A stretch of DNA of 64,000 bases from Loxodes magnus (Eukaryota > Ciliophora > Karyorelictea > Loxodida > Loxodidae). A program made the position numbers and the translations under genes. Positions within the stretch are counted from its first letter, which is position 1. Each line of letters opens with the position of its first letter. The stretch spans positions 41,077 through 105,076 of the forward strand of contig CAMPDV010001523.1 of NCBI GenBank assembly GCA_946699065.1, read 5' to 3'. Under the pieces are notes generated by a model, which was not told the origin of the DNA, searched no databases, and worked only from the letters and a program-made list of their open reading frames with translations. Shown here piece after piece: positions 13,151 to 27,700 of this stretch.

Positions 13151-15559
13151 GATTATGATAGAATAGCTAATTTATCTATTAAAATAGTCTTGTAATTTAA
13201 GATGTCTTACTTTACAACCATTTCAAAATTTTAAAATACTGTTTTTTAAAACTTTAGATAGATTCTATCTTAAAGCTTTAGAAAATTATCATACTAGTTA
13301 TTAATAAAATATCCAAGTTATCAAGCAAGTATCAATCTAGCTAGCTTTAGATTATGAAGGTCTATTTACTATTTTTCTTATTTTTATTTTAAAATATAAG
13401 TTAATTTAACTAAGATGATAATAGCTTACTTCTTTGGTGATGAGTAAGAGAGATTATTTAGTAAGATATTTGAATATTTAGATCATAGTTATTGATTGTT
13501 CTAGATTAGATTTTGGTTAGAATGAAATTGCTAAGTTTTAGTTAAAATATAATGAGGAAATTAAAAAGAAGTAAAGAGCAATGTAATCTCTTAGCTTCTT
13601 CTAATATGCTATAAGTATAATAATTCCTATATATAGCATTACTAGTACTTTATGTGAAACTCTTATGTAAAGAACTAAAAAAAAGTATCTGATTAAGTGT
13701 AGTTAAATATCAAAAGTAATAAACCAACCCAGTTACTATAGAAAACAGAATAATTAATAAAGTCTAGTTAATTCAGCTAATATCTTATAAGTCTCTAAAT
13801 AGCAAAGCCCTGCAATTATTTGACAAGTTGCTTCCTTCTTTGTAACTATATATTTACTAATTAAATACTAAAGAACTGAAGTTAGAAAGATGTTTAAATT
13901 AAGTATTGAAGAATAAGGACTTAATTAACAATCTAAATTTTATCTATGTCAGCAGAATTTCTCTTTTAATGAGTCTCAAAAAGAATTAGCATATTAACCT
14001 TATTTGCCATAAAGTGCGATGGCACTAGTGATTTGAAGGAAAATACCCTTAAGATTCTTATTTTTTTACTTAAGATATACAATCAAGAATTTCTATTTAG
14101 CCAGATATAAAAATATAATGTTATAAGCTTTAAGTTACCTTAATCAGATCATATGGATAGATGATACTACTATCTATTGCTAGTTTAATGCAGCTACTAT
14201 AGTTTTTTTACTATCTAAGTAGAAGCAATCTTACTATCAAAATCATAGGAAAGCATTCTATAAAATCAAGTACTCGTTTCAGAAATAGAAGAGTAAAATT
14301 TTATGCATAAAATAGGTATTGAAAAGCCCCTTTATCACTCTAAGTTAATTCCTTTAGAAATGAAATAATTCTTATGATATTTATCCTAAAAAATAGTGAA
14401 ACGTGAATAGATCACAATAGCAGTTACAAATTACTATGAAATAAGAATAACCGCAATGTATGAAATCTTTCAGAACTATATAGAAAGGAATTACTGACGT
14501 CTTAACTAGTAAATGAAGTGCCAGATAACTGTAGACTATATGTTATTGCTTATATAATCAATTAAATAATTCTATCTCCATACTATAAAACTAGAGCTAT
14601 TAATTAGATATGCTTTTAAGGCCTAAATTATTCAAACTTTAAAGAACAAATAAAGATAATAATTGAATTTCCTTGACTAAACGCTTAGCTATTCTAAAGA
14701 TATCTAAGGATACTTTACTGTAATCATTAATACTTGAAGAAGCAATTCATGAAAGATTTTAATTATATGAATTATTTAAGTCTTTAGATATACCAAATAT
14801 TAAAAAAAACATAGAAAGGCATTCAATATCAAGAAGCATAGTCTGAAGAAAGTTTATATCTAATTAAATAACTTCTAACCTGTACTCACATTTAGAAACC
14901 TTTAAATATACTACGTCAAATATCAGATATGAAACTATTTAATTGATGTAATGGAACGCCATATCAATAGAAAAACCCAAAATACCTAATTATTACAGAT
15001 GTAAATCAAATTAATCAGGATATATTAAGATCATTTCAATTGGACAGAAGGTTGAAGAATAAGAAAATGAGGAATATAATGAGAAAGAAAAATAAGTTAA
15101 GAAGATGAAGCAAAGAAATTCAGAATGAGGAAGAATCAAACTTAGAACTTTAATTATATGGAAAAAGGACAATGAAAATTAGTAAATTTTAAGCATCTCG
15201 TTCCTGTTCTCTCAATAGTAATCTTATTTTTTATATTTTTCAACTAAGAAACTCTTATCTCTGCTAACAGTGTCAAAAACATAGAAATTTTAGATAAAGG
15301 ATAAGATTTTATTCCTTATAATTTACCAAATTTTGCCAAATATCAATTAATGTTTTCATAACAGGCTCTTAGGTTAAATTCAATCCAAATACTCAGAGAA
15401 ACTTTACTATTACCTTCTAAAGCATAATGATAAACTTTAAAATTGTAAATAATAAACTTTTAAAAGCTAAATTTTATTAGATATTTAGAAGCTAAATCTA
15501 TAAGCAAGCTTATTAATTTTATAAAAGCTAGCAAGTACAAAGAAAATGGTTACATTATA
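13151..15559. other. Loop spacer right of the pseudogene, unit A
   Basis: No intact gene recognised. Plus-strand stretches at about 13,850-14,100 and 14,480-15,200 give long uninterrupted translations under the altered code, one containing PNYYRCKSNQSGYIKI followed by a Glu/Lys-rich segment. The same stretches are preserved with few indels in copy B. They could be transposase fragments or chance frames, since this code has few stops. I assign no function. Confidence 0.3.
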
Positions 15560-18500
15560 AAAGCCAGTTTTAATTTAGACTTAAGTTCTTAGGATTAGCT
15601 ATTATAATTAAGTTATTGTATAATTAAACGAAATAAATCAAATTAGCTTATTCTTTATATTAATTTAGCTTTAATTAAATATCTTTATAAATGAATCATT
15701 TTCTCTTTAGCTAGAAAACTTCTTTTATTTAAGATTATTTTATTATTATTATGTTAATCCATAAAAGGCAAATTCATATTATAAGATATTTAAAATATAA
15801 GCTTTAGACTTAAAAGTTATATTCTTTAGTATTAATTATAATTAAAGACTGGATTGGTATCATTAATACTATAAGGCAGTAATGGATTACTAATGTTAAA
15901 GATATCTACTAGCTTAAGCTATTATAATAGTTAATACTCTAGTAGTAGATAATTATTTTATAGCACTATTCTAGCATTTTACTATGCAAATTCTATTGGC
16001 ACAGGTTGTTTCCTTAGCTAAACAATTCCTAATTCTGTTCTTTATATCCAAACTTATCTTGTTTTATTGAATCTCTCTATCAACTTTCTAGTCTCTATTT
16101 GTCTTTTGCTAAATAATCTTCTATTTAGCCTAAAGTAAAGATAGTAGACTTTTTAGAAGTATCATATGTCTTAAATTATGAAGTAAAAGAGATTGCATTT
16201 ATTGTGAAGAAGAGGATCTAAAGGAGCGGTAGTAATATGTAAATGGTTATAAGGTAAGAAAATGGATCTAAGGCAAATTAACTCTTAATATATAATCCCA
16301 AGCAATATCTCTATAGTTAGTAAAAATGGTTTTAAGTCTGATGAAGATAGAAGCAGTAAGTTAGGTAAATAAAGGTATAGAACTAAAGTTGTTTAGTAAA
16401 GGTATTAGTTAGGTTTGTAGAATCTATTGAAGTATAATAACTAAAGATACTAACTAGCTAATATATAACTATAATGGTACTATTTAATAACTAGTTACTT
16501 ATATCCTTAATAATAGCTAAGCAATATAATAAAATACAGACAAACTAAGAAGGATATAATGGATATTTTAATTTAAATAGTGATTAATAATACTAAAGAG
16601 CTAAGAAATGTAAATAGCCAGGATAATAATTAGTTAAGCAGATAGTAAACTATTATAATGAAATAACTTTAATTTAATTCTAAGTATATTAACAAGCTTG
16701 TATAGCTTACTTTAATTAAAGCTATTAATACTATAATCTAATCAGCTTTAAGATATTTAAGATATAATATCAAATTAAATCTAATATTTAGTTATTATAT
16801 AATACAGCTAAATTACTATGCTTCTAACAAATTACCAACAACCTTTTGTAAACAACTATACCTACAGATACTAATTATTTACTTCTCAGTACTTACTCAC
16901 AGCCAACTTACTTCAAAAATCAAATACGGATCATAGATTTAATGCTCTTTCAATTTATTTTACCTATACCATACAAAGGAGAGCTATAGTAATCAAGGCT
17001 ATTATCATTATTACTTTTCTACCTTATCTACTAAGCTTAATCCTTAGCTACATTCTATTCTAATAACCAATTACTTTACAACAAACAGTCAAGAAGAGAT
17101 TCAAGGCTATAGTTAACCTATAAACCTCAATTCCTTTTGCTTCTGCTCAATAAATGTAGGATTTGCTTAATTAAAGATTAATAAACTTGAAGGAAAAATC
17201 AAGCACTTGAGCAATATTATAAGACTAGATCCTATGCTTGCTGGTTCTAAATGTAGTAAAGGCACTTTACTGAGAAGCTTAAATAAGAATGAAGATTCTA
17301 CTGAGATTAATGTAGCTCTTTAGGTAAACTCTAATAATGCTATTGCCAATAGTTATAAAAGAACAACAGTAAGAAGACTAGGAAATATGATGAAGCTACA
17401 GAATGCTTAAACATATCTATTAAAGTAAATCCTGATCTGAATATTGCCTTTGCAATTAAAGAAGATTCTCTTAAGTTACTGGGTAAAGAAACAGAAGGAA
17501 TTTAAGATTTGAATTGAACCATAAGTCTTTCAAATAATGAAGCCTTTAAAAGAAAAGAACTTGTTTTGAATAAAGCATATTCCAAGCAACTTTTCTTCTA
17601 CTATAAGAAAGGAATTACTCTGAACTGATTAAGAAAATAATAGAATGCTAACGTATAGCTATTTAAATTAGACTCTAGCAATAAAAAACTTAACATAATA
17701 AAGGATAAGCTCATTAAGCTTAGATTAGAATATCAATCATAAGTATATTTTGATATTAGTATAAAATGAGAAGCGGATATTAACAAACTTAATATCTTAA
17801 TATCTTATTATTTGCTAGACTTTAGTAAGTTTAATAATAATAAGATAAATCTATTATTAAAAGGGTAACTTATAAAGATATTAGTAATAGTCTATTAATA
17901 AATATTAAAATGTTATAAATGTCTATTTAGCTAAAATCTTTAAATTTAAAATTAAAATAACTTAGTAAAAGTATAAAGAAGTATTAGCATTGATACTTTA
18001 TTAGACTTATAATAATTTAGAAGTTAAATAATCATTTTAATATGGTTTTTATATAATGAAGATGTGCTAATTTTAAATCAAGAATCTGTCTTTGTTATTA
18101 GGTAATTAATCAATAAAAAGATTAAGAATTAATATATTTAATTTTAAACTTAGTTAGCTATCTTCTTTGATATTAACCATCTTTTGGCTTTATTTTTATA
18201 TTAGTGGGTGATTATATCCAAGCTCTAAATAAGCAATCAGTACTATACAATTAGGAAGGTCATATTGTTACTTTTAACATTATATAGATTCCTTGTGGAT
18301 TAACGTTTAGTCCTTTCATTATATTTCATATAATCCTATATTTTTGAGTCAGGAGATTCTAAGTCTTTTTCTAATCTTAGCGTTTCTTACTTTCGTAAAT
18401 AGTAAAAGTTTATGGATCACTTAATTAAATGTTAGATTGGTTGTAGTATTTTTCATTTCTTTAGCTTTTGAACTTATTTTGTTTAAGTCTTAATTAGTTT

Positions 18501-19577
18501 TTCTTCTTATTGAATCTTGATTTATTTATATATTTTTATTGTTTTACTTGATAGGTTCATTAAAGCTCAGTCTTTAATTAACCTCTGGATTGAAATTTAA
18601 ATACGAAGCTAGATTAATTTTAAGCATAAGTCTGCTCTTCTAAAACAACTGTAAGATAGTGAAAGTTCTCTTAATAAATGATTTCAAAATAAGCAGTCTG
18701 GTTTCTTACCTGCTCTGACATAGTTATTACTCTTATTCTAAAATGTTCTATTAGATTCTATTTACTTATAATTAAGAGCCTTTAGTTACTTGCTAAACAC
18801 TAGAATCAGATATCTCTTTCCAAAATTCTGCTTCTGTTTTACCCAAGTATGGTGAATCAGGAGGTGCCTGGTATTTTTAATCTGGTTTAGGTTACTTTTA
18901 TAATATTTATAAAGTGATTGAAATAAATGAGGCATAGTAGTAATGAAATAAGAATGTTCTAATGAACTAGTAAGTATAAAAGCAGTTTAATTAAATAGAG
19001 GTAAACTAAAGAAGGCATAAGGACTAAGGTATGAATGCTGCAATAGTATAAGATACTATTACATTATAGATAGTTAAGCTATACTTACCATATACTCTAC
19101 TACTATCTTTATTATCTTTGTATCTTTAGTATCTTTTACTATTCTATAAGATAACTAGATTAACCTATTTAGAATATATTAGATACCTCTTAGGTATATT
19201 AAGCATCAAATAAAGCTTATCTTTAATTAATGGAACTAGTTAATTTATACCTATTAATGATATTTAGAAGGATTATTATAATTTATAATCAAAGGATTTA
19301 ATCATAAGTACTTAAGAGATTTTCTAGCTTTAAATTTATTTTTATAAGGTAAGCTAATCATTGTAAGTCTAGACTGCTTAATTAAAAAGATAGACTCTTA
19401 TATATAAACTAAGCTTATTAATGCTTAATTTACCTATTTTACTATCTCTATGCTTCTAATAAACCTATTATTTATCTTTACTATAATAGCCACTACTTTT
19501 ATAAAGACTACTTCATTTAAAAGTTTAAGCTAATAAAGTATTTTAGGATCTAAGAAACTTAGTTTTTCTAGCTTCTA
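15560..19577 (-). repeat. Right arm of palindromic unit A
   Basis: Reverse complement of 1-4030, with scattered substitutions and small indels. The inner edge lies near the GCTAATCCTAAGAACTTAAG homology (about 15,600). Outside the TPR remnant at 17040-17640 no gene is convincing. A plus-strand frame near 16,190 contains RDCIYCEEEDLKER but has no continuation I can assign. Confidence 0.85.
17040..17640 (+). pseudogene. TPR-repeat protein remnant in right arm A
   Basis: The plus-strand translation gives successive 34-residue TPR-like units: LEG..IKHLSNIIRLDPMLAG, then ALQVNSNNAIANSY, then YDEATECLNISIKVNPDLN, then a further degenerate unit ending FYYKKGITL. The frame shifts by one base between RRLG and YDEA. 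This copy also differs from the others at CAATAAATG, where they have CAATATAATG, adding a further break. A TPR origin is well supported; a working product is unlikely. Confidence 0.6.
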
Positions 19578-21520
19578 AATAAAAATTACTTAGTATTAGA
19601 ATCTAAAATCCTTAAAGCAGAATTAGTTAGTTTAGTTTGAAGTTAATTTAAAGAAAACAGAATCGAAAACTTGTTGACAGAAGCAAGATCCAACAGTGAG
19701 AATCTACTGATAGTATTTTCAGCAGGCTAAGCTTTAATAAAGACTAATTTTCTAGTGTTAAGTTGCCTGTCATTTGTGTAGGAGCTATCAGAATCACTCT
19801 ACTAAGGTTATTTATCTCGTTTCTTAGTGTGCTATATGAAACATTTATTGCATAAGTAAATGTAGGAAGTAACGTGATAAAGCTAGATAAGCTTTTTCAA
19901 TTCAACGAGAAGAACATCAAGGATTTCTAATATTTGGCCCTATTCTTTTTGATATAATTCTAATATCTTTCATTCCTTTCATAATGATGAAGCATTTATC
20001 TAGAATTAAGAAAATAGCTCAATATCTACTTCATAGATACTATTCATCTAACTAACATAAAATCTTCCTCAATTTAGTGCTGAAAGAATTATTTCTTGGT
20101 ATTTTTGTATTTTATACTTATCTATATTGCTCATAAAAGGAAATTCAGTCAGTTTTTCTTATTTACTTCATAGATTATAAGGAATCTTCTCAGATCTATT
20201 TATTCTTCCCTATTACATGTCTTAAGTTTTCTGCTTCAAGTCGAAGTTTCTCTTTATATTCCTAAGATTACTAAGCTAAAGAGGAAAGCCAGCTTATTAA
20301 GACCTACGAGATAATAGAGAGAGATATTTAGGAAGTAGTAATAGGAGGCAATAAGGATTGATAATCTACATCAAATAAATAGAACTAAATAAAAACTCAA
20401 GGAACCAACTGATTGGCTGTAGTATAGGTACCGAATTGGCTAACTTCTTTAAGACCTGAAAATAATTTATAGTTTCTTTTTGACTTCTTCCAGCGATTTT
20501 TAAAATTAACTAGGAAATTAAAATTCTTCCATTCTATTACCTTGATAGTTAAATAAAAGCTTAAAAGATGCTAAGTTTAGAAGTAATTAAAGAAAGATCT
20601 TTCTTTTTCTAAATTAGTAATTAAAGATAGCTAAGGATAGAAGAAATTCTAACTAAAGTAATTGAATTTTATCTCGAGATCTTATAGAAAAATCTTATTT
20701 AGAAGATAAGAAGAAATATTATAGAACCTTAATTCCTACATTCAAAGCTTATTTGTCTCAAATTCAAAAAATATTAAGATAACAACTTATTTCTAATAAA
20801 GTAGTTAAAAAGTTGATAAAAGGAGATTCAAATTAATCAAATGGGAAGAATCATTAAATGAGCACTCATAAGAAGAGGAAGAACAGAAAAGAACAAATCA
20901 AGAAGAAAGAAGATAACAAATTTTATCTAAAAGGAAGAAAACATAGAAAAGGTGTACCTTTAGATTGAAATTAAAATCCTTTTTATTTCCTTATTTAACA
21001 TAAAAAGATTAAGTAATATATTTAAAGTCTAAACTAAGATACTTTAAAATAGGTGTATTAATTAATAAAACTTATTAAAGGATTATCTTTAAATCTAGCA
21101 TTATTAATAGAAATAATACTACTTAATAAGCTAAATTACAAACTAAATTTGCTAATTATTTTCCTTATTAATTAAAGCTTCCTTGTATGATAATTTTATT
21201 CTTAGTTATAACTATTTGATTAAGCAATAGTTAGTATAGATAATAAAATATGAAATAGGATAAACTGAATCATATTATTAGAGGTAAATAAAGATTTTTT
21301 TAAGCTTTTGAATATAGATAATCTTAGTTAAAGGTATAAGAGTCTATAAGTTACTTCAATATCTGTAGCTTTAAATAAATGTTTTCTTTTATATTATCAA
21401 TAATATATTTCCTTTACCTTCACTTTTTCATTTTTAAGAAAATGTCACCTCATTGAGAATCAAATTCTATTGCTGGACTTAAAGTCTAAAGTGTTACATT
21501 TACACCGCAAAGCATTTTTG
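19578..21520 (+). repeat. Outer inverted segment next to unit A
   Basis: Reverse complement of 28018-30002, continuing the arm homology beyond the end of the 19.6-kb unit. It therefore makes a larger palindrome of about 6-kb arms centred near 24,790 around the retrotransposon. A third, shortened copy follows unit B at 49437-50577. No gene is recognised; several A/G-rich stretches read as charged peptides but carry no domain signature. Confidence 0.85.
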
Positions 21521-21763
21521 ATGAATTGAGTACTTAGAAGATGGAAAGGATTTTAGGAGTGTAGTGAATAATTAAGCAGAATGATATAGAATATGAAGAA
21601 TACTTAGGTCTAAATATATAATCTATGATATAATTGGTTAGCATTATGAATTGATTATAGATTCTTAGAACTAATAAATGACATTTGGTAATACTCCTAT
21701 AGAAAAAAGAATAAGTTTCCCGCCTTGCTACCGGCATAGATTTAAAAAATATCTATAAAAGAT

Positions 21764-24700
21764 ATGTATGATTAAGATATAGAATCCTCTAAAGAGCTAG
21801 AAATATTAGAAGATATTAAGATAACTTAAGATATAACTTAAGATATTATTTCAAATAATTAACAGAATTAAGCATAAAATACCATTAAATAACCATAATT
21901 AAATACTTTAAACAATATTGAAGTTTAACTTATAAACAGTTCTGATTAAAAAGTAGATAGTGAAATCTAATTAAAAAAGGCAATTACTAGAGAACAAATA
22001 CAACAATAACTTATCTAATTCTTGACTATCTAATATCAGGATTTATTTAATAGTTTTCTATAAATAAGCTAAGAAAATGATAAGAAAAGTAAACAGAACT
22101 CTGATTAAAGTCTATGAATATAATTATAATTATAATACAAATAATTAGTTATTTAGAGTTTGCTAGAATAGAATTAATAAAATTGTTTATTGTATTTATA
22201 CAACAATTAAGAACAATATGTTGCACTTTAACCTATTTTTTAAGAATAAAATCAAGCAAAAGGATTAAGTCTAGATAAGCAAATTTAAACCTAAATAATA
22301 TAGTGTGAAGACAATACAACAAATACAACTAACACTATACAAAATTAATAATTTGATAAGTTTTGTTAAGTCAACTCCTAAGATTAAAATTTTTAGGATC
22401 TGATGTAATATTATTAATAATTAAATCTTAATTACATTAGTAGCAGTTAAAAATAAGAAGAAAAAGAAAAACAATTATTGAGGACTAATAGAGAATTAAG
22501 GGAGAAATTATTCCAAATAGAAACTAAGCCTTGGTCCAAAATTTAATAGAATCAAACTAATATGACTCAAGTTCAAGATAGTATTATTAATATTAATTTT
22601 ATATTTTACAAAGAATTTAACTATTTAAAAAGAAAATGCCAATCAAACTGGAATACATTTCCTTCAAAAAAACGTAAAATTATACACAAAAATGAAAAAT
22701 AGAATGAAAGTTCAATAGGTTTCGATAAGAACAGAAAGTTTTAGTATGAAATTTAAAGTTTAACTAAACTAGATTGAAATAATTAAGATTAATCTTGTGA
22801 TTATTAATTTAAAGAGAACATTTGTAATCAAAATTAAGATTAATCAGAAGTAGAAATGATTAAACTCCATTCCTAATCTGTTGTTAATGAAGCTTTTAAC
22901 TAGTTAATTTAAACTGAAACATGTTGTTATAAGAATGATCGCGGAACTATAACGGAAATTATTAACTAATAACTTGATCTTTCCTTTTAAGAGTTATAAA
23001 ATCTTAAATAAAATGAATTTAAAATGTAAGAAGTTTATAATAATCTGAATATTAGATATTCTTAATTGACGCAAGATTATGAAAGTGAAATTGAACGTAA
23101 AATTGATGCATATGCAAGAATATCAGAACTTTAAAAACAAAAGAAAGTAGATATGTCTCAATAAATGCTAAAATACTAAAAACAAAATTAAGCTAGTTAG
23201 ACTATTTAATTAAGTGATTTATATTATGCATAATCAAATTAAAATAGAGATACATCAGATTTTATAATCAAGAATGACTAAGTTCAACCTCTTTTTACTA
23301 ATTAGATTTCGATAGCATAAAATGGCAAGAGAAACTGAAAAGAAGCATAACTTAATTAAGCATTTTTAAGTCCAACATAACATAATTTCTATATGTAAAA
23401 TATTGATATTGAAGAGTTATTAAAGAAGTATAATTTTAAAAGCGATTAATTTATACAATACTTACGATCAAAATAATGATAAAAGCAGAATCACTTAACA
23501 ACTATAGAAAATAGATTCATTACTTTATCTTCTAGATTAAATCGTGCGACATGTGATGGAAACTCAGTACCAATTAAAATAGATAAATAGTTATTATAAG
23601 AATATGATTCATCGACTTTATTTATTATAATAGGCTATAGAAATACAATACGATAAGCTCCTAATTTACTTCATATTTAAACTTAAAATGGTCAAAAAGT
23701 CCTCTGCGTTTATGACCCAGGACTTAAAGGAGGATCAAATAGAGAGATTTTAAGCTTGGTTCACTGCAATATGAATTAAATAGCTACTAAATAATATAGT
23801 ATTTAACAGTTTACTTTATAACATTAAATTGATATATTTTCCATTAATGAAACATGATAACATTCAGACTTTATTCCAATATAGATTCGCGGATATAGAA
23901 CCTATTATAAATATTGTAATTAAAGTACAAAAGCTGGTGGAGTATGTCTTCTTGTTAAAGATGATCTGGAATCAGGCTAATTTGAAATTGATTTTGGAGG
24001 ACAAGATGATAGATTTCTTGTAATTAAAGCTAATAACATATATTTTGCGACATGCTATATGCCAACAAATGAAAAGCCAATATCTTTTAAAGATTAATCA
24101 TATTAACATTTAGAAAATATCCTTAGAGTAATAGAAAATAAAGGAATAATACTAATGGGAGACTTTAACGCTCTGCTACATGGTTATGGTAGCAATGATG
24201 TACAGAATTAATAAGATAACGGTTTAAGATTACAAAATTTTATTGAAGAATAAGATTTATAGATAATTAACAATCCTATTTTCGATACTTTTAGAAGTAG
24301 GGCTAATTATAGAACTTATTGCAATGATTATGTTATATCTAATTATCATATTAACATCAATCAATTCTCTAACTTTATAACTTTACCTAGTAGTGGGCTT
24401 GACACAGATCACTTTCCAATTTTACTATAGTTACATACTTAAAGCATTAATAGAGACCCACCGATACTTGCTCCTAGAGTTAAGTTTAAGATATAGAAAC
24501 TATAAAATATGATAATAAGAGAAGAATATTAGGATAAATTTAACGGATGTTTAGTTGGCTTTGAAGCAATTGAAGAAAATAACTTAGAAGATTAATACAA
24601 TTATATTCTGCAAATTCTCTATAATAATGCTAATCTGGTACTTGGATAAGTTCTTTAAAATACTAATTATAATAAACTTCCTTGAAGGATAATCAATAGT

Positions 24701-27700
24701 TTTAATGCTGCTAAGCATAAATAGCTTATTAAAATGCGTTAATATAGCAGGGAAGAGCAAATCAAGAAGTAATATAGCTAGCATAAGCAAAAACAAACAA
24801 ATTTAATAGATATAAACGTAATTACTGATAATATAAGTAAAAATAGGCTAAGAAAAACAGAGAATTAATGAATTAGTCTCCTTAAAATTGTTTAAATAAG
24901 CAAGGAAACTTTTAAACCAGAGGAAAAGAAACTATATGCATATGGATCAAGAAGGATTTGCTTAATTTATTAATAATTGGGAAAGTAATGTTTTTGACAA
25001 GCATAAGATTTTTGATGAAGAAGAACTAAAAAGCAGCAATTAAAGGATTGATAATATTTTCAAAAATTGTACCTTTGTAAAAGAATAATAGGCTTCTTAT
25101 TTGTAAGGATTAGATCTTATTAGTTTTAAAGAAATTCAGGAAACCATAAAAGGACTAGCGAATAATAAATAATCAGGATCAGATGGCATAAAAGCAGAAC
25201 TTATTAAATACGCTAATAAGGAATTTCATTTTGTATTGTTAAAGTTCATTAATAATATGTTGAGAAAGTAAAAAATTCCTGATTAACTTAAATAAGTAAG
25301 AATTCTTCCAATTTACAAGAAAGGATCAAAGAACGATTGAAAACATTGAAGACCAATTGCACTCATAAATGTAATTTTAAAAATATATGATAAATTACTA
25401 ACTTAAAGACTCTATGGGTATATTTATTAGCGTAAAATTATACACCCCTCTTAATAAGGATTTCTAAAGAGTAGACAAACAATGCATCATGTCTGAACTT
25501 TATAATCAATTATTGATTTACACAAAAGATGGGGGAAATAAAAGAACTTACTTACAACTCTTATAGATGTAGAAAAGATGTTTAACACTATTAACAAAAG
25601 ACTATTGCTTCATCATTTACGCAGAATAAAACTACCTCTTGCCCTAATAAACTGCTTCGAATCATTTTATCTTAATCTAGATATTAGATTCATTTTAGAT
25701 GGCACTCTTTCAAGAAATTTATAATATAGTAATGGAGTATTGTAAGGAAGTTCCCATGGTCCAGTTCTAGCTATTATATTCTACGATATTGTTATCAGGT
25801 ACTTAGAAACTTATTAAAAACGATTTGGCTTTAAAATCTGTGGACGCGTATTTGTTACTAAAGCTTTGGCAGATGATTTATTATTGATTTCTAATGAAGA
25901 TAATATGAATCTATTGATTAAAGCAACGTGTAAAGTATTTGGATGAGTAACACTGAGCATAAATGTTAGTAAGTGTGAGTTTATATGCTTTAAAACTAAG
26001 AACTAAAAACAAGAAGACATTAATGTTAACATAAGTTTGAATAATTAAGAAATTAAAAGATCTAAGAGGATAACTTATTTAGGATATACTTTCCATGAAA
26101 ACTAATATTATAAAATCCATTGCAAAGAAATAGTGTAAAAATATAAGAAATATGTTAATGGATCCTTGATATAATTGTCCAAATATTAGAATATCACTCC
26201 TTACAACTTTAAGTAGATTTTTCAAGTCTTTTTACTCCCTAAAACAGAATATGGCTCAGAAGTTATTCCATGGACGATTTTAAGGGGCATTGGAAAAATA
26301 AAGAAAGACATACATATTAGTTAAAGAAAAGTAGCAAGATTTGCATTCTAAAGTCCAAATTCAACGTTTAATGAATCATGCTTTATTGATTTGAACTGAC
26401 TACCTTTTGAGTACTACATAGCAATGAGATATTTAAAGTTTTACGTAAAATTATGATAAGAAACATAAACGAATCCTGACTCTGATATTACCTTTTTATT
26501 TAACAAAACAAAAATAGTTAATCTGAAATATTTTAAAAACTTGGAGAAATTAACTTAACTTTTTGAAATAAATGTATAGAATATTGAAGACAGCAAATTA
26601 TTTTTGAGTAAAGCTTATAACAAAATCTAAGAGAAGTTCTTTTAAGATGCTACAGAAAAGATGAGATCAATGTAAACTGCACACTTTTACTTTGAAGATA
26701 TTAATAAAGAAACAAGATAGTTTCCATTTTATACATATACGAAACTAAATAAATTTATGATTAGAGAAATAATTTCTATTTATAAATTTAGAACCTTTTG
26801 CTATAATTTATAATACGACTTATAACAAAGACACTTCAAAATCAAATACTCTGAGATTTGCATATGTGGAGAATTAGATAGCTTTGTTCATATTGAATTA
26901 TGTGAAGCTCTGCAAGATCTAATTTAGGAATTTAAAGACTTTAAAAATTATGACCTAATAAAAATGTTAACATATAATTAAAGTTATCTTACTCTTAATT
27001 TCCCTACTTAAAAACAGCTAAGAGAAATAGATTTTAGAATTAAAAGCTTCCATTAACAATTATTGAAGAGAATAATTGAAATCCTATAGTGGAATGAAAA
27101 GAATAATAAGAAAATAAAGCAAAACACTGATGAAAAAATTATGCAAGTATCTCTTATATTTGATGAGATTCAAAGAGCTCTATTTGATAACATAATATCA
27201 CTGTTTTAGATACTTGATCTAATACTTTTTATCAGAAGAAAGCAACATTTTAATTTCAACAAATGTAACTGATTAGGACAACTCGACAATGGCATTAAGA
27301 GCCTATTTCTTAATATCTTTTGATACCTTAAAAAGCTCAAAATAATAGGTTCCAACTTTTCCTACCATGCAACCTAAATTCGAAAATAATAATTCGAATG
27401 AAATAGCAAAGATATGGAGGGACGAATACTCAAATTTCACTAAACAGCAAAAGAACAAGTTAATTATCATTAAAAGAACTCAGTTCAAATTATTGGAGAG
27501 AACGAAAATTAACTACCAATACAGTTAAATCCTGGAAATTACGCAAATCGATTAACTAGAAAGAATGAAAACAAAACGAAGATATCAGTAACTGAGAAAT
27601 GGTGAAGCTTACTTCAGTTTCTATATACAAAAGCAATTCAGACACTAAAATCCTAATACTAATGATATTATAAAGGAGATTAAAGTAAAATAGTTTCTTA

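Larger units (their letters stand above)
1..19577. repeat. 19.6-kb palindromic repeat unit, copy A
   Basis: The first bases, starting TAGAAGCTAG, are the reverse complement of the bases ending at 19577, and the match runs inward for about 4 kb. The loop holds the cysteine-rich membrane protein gene and a decayed inverted relative of it. The whole unit recurs in the same orientation at 30003-49436, mostly base for base. I see no integrase, DNA polymerase B, DDE transposase or tyrosine recombinase that would identify a known DNA transposon, so mobile element against segmental inverted duplication remains open. The window begins essentially at the arm end, so any flanking duplication on the left cannot be seen. 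Confidence 0.85.

Noticed and set aside
13850-15200. Transposase gene in the right loop spacer
   Set aside because: Open translations are long but show no DDE signature or zinc-finger spacing I can defend; with so few stops, openness alone is weak evidence.
1-19577. Maverick/Polinton or Tlr-type large DNA transposon
   Set aside because: Long inverted arms fit, but no DNA polymerase B, retroviral-type integrase, ATPase or capsid-like gene is seen in the loop.
23829-24023. Short plus-strand gene starting MIYFPLMK inside the LINE
   Set aside because: Out of frame with the endonuclease domain, whose ETW, GDFN and DHFP motifs lie in the overlapping frame.
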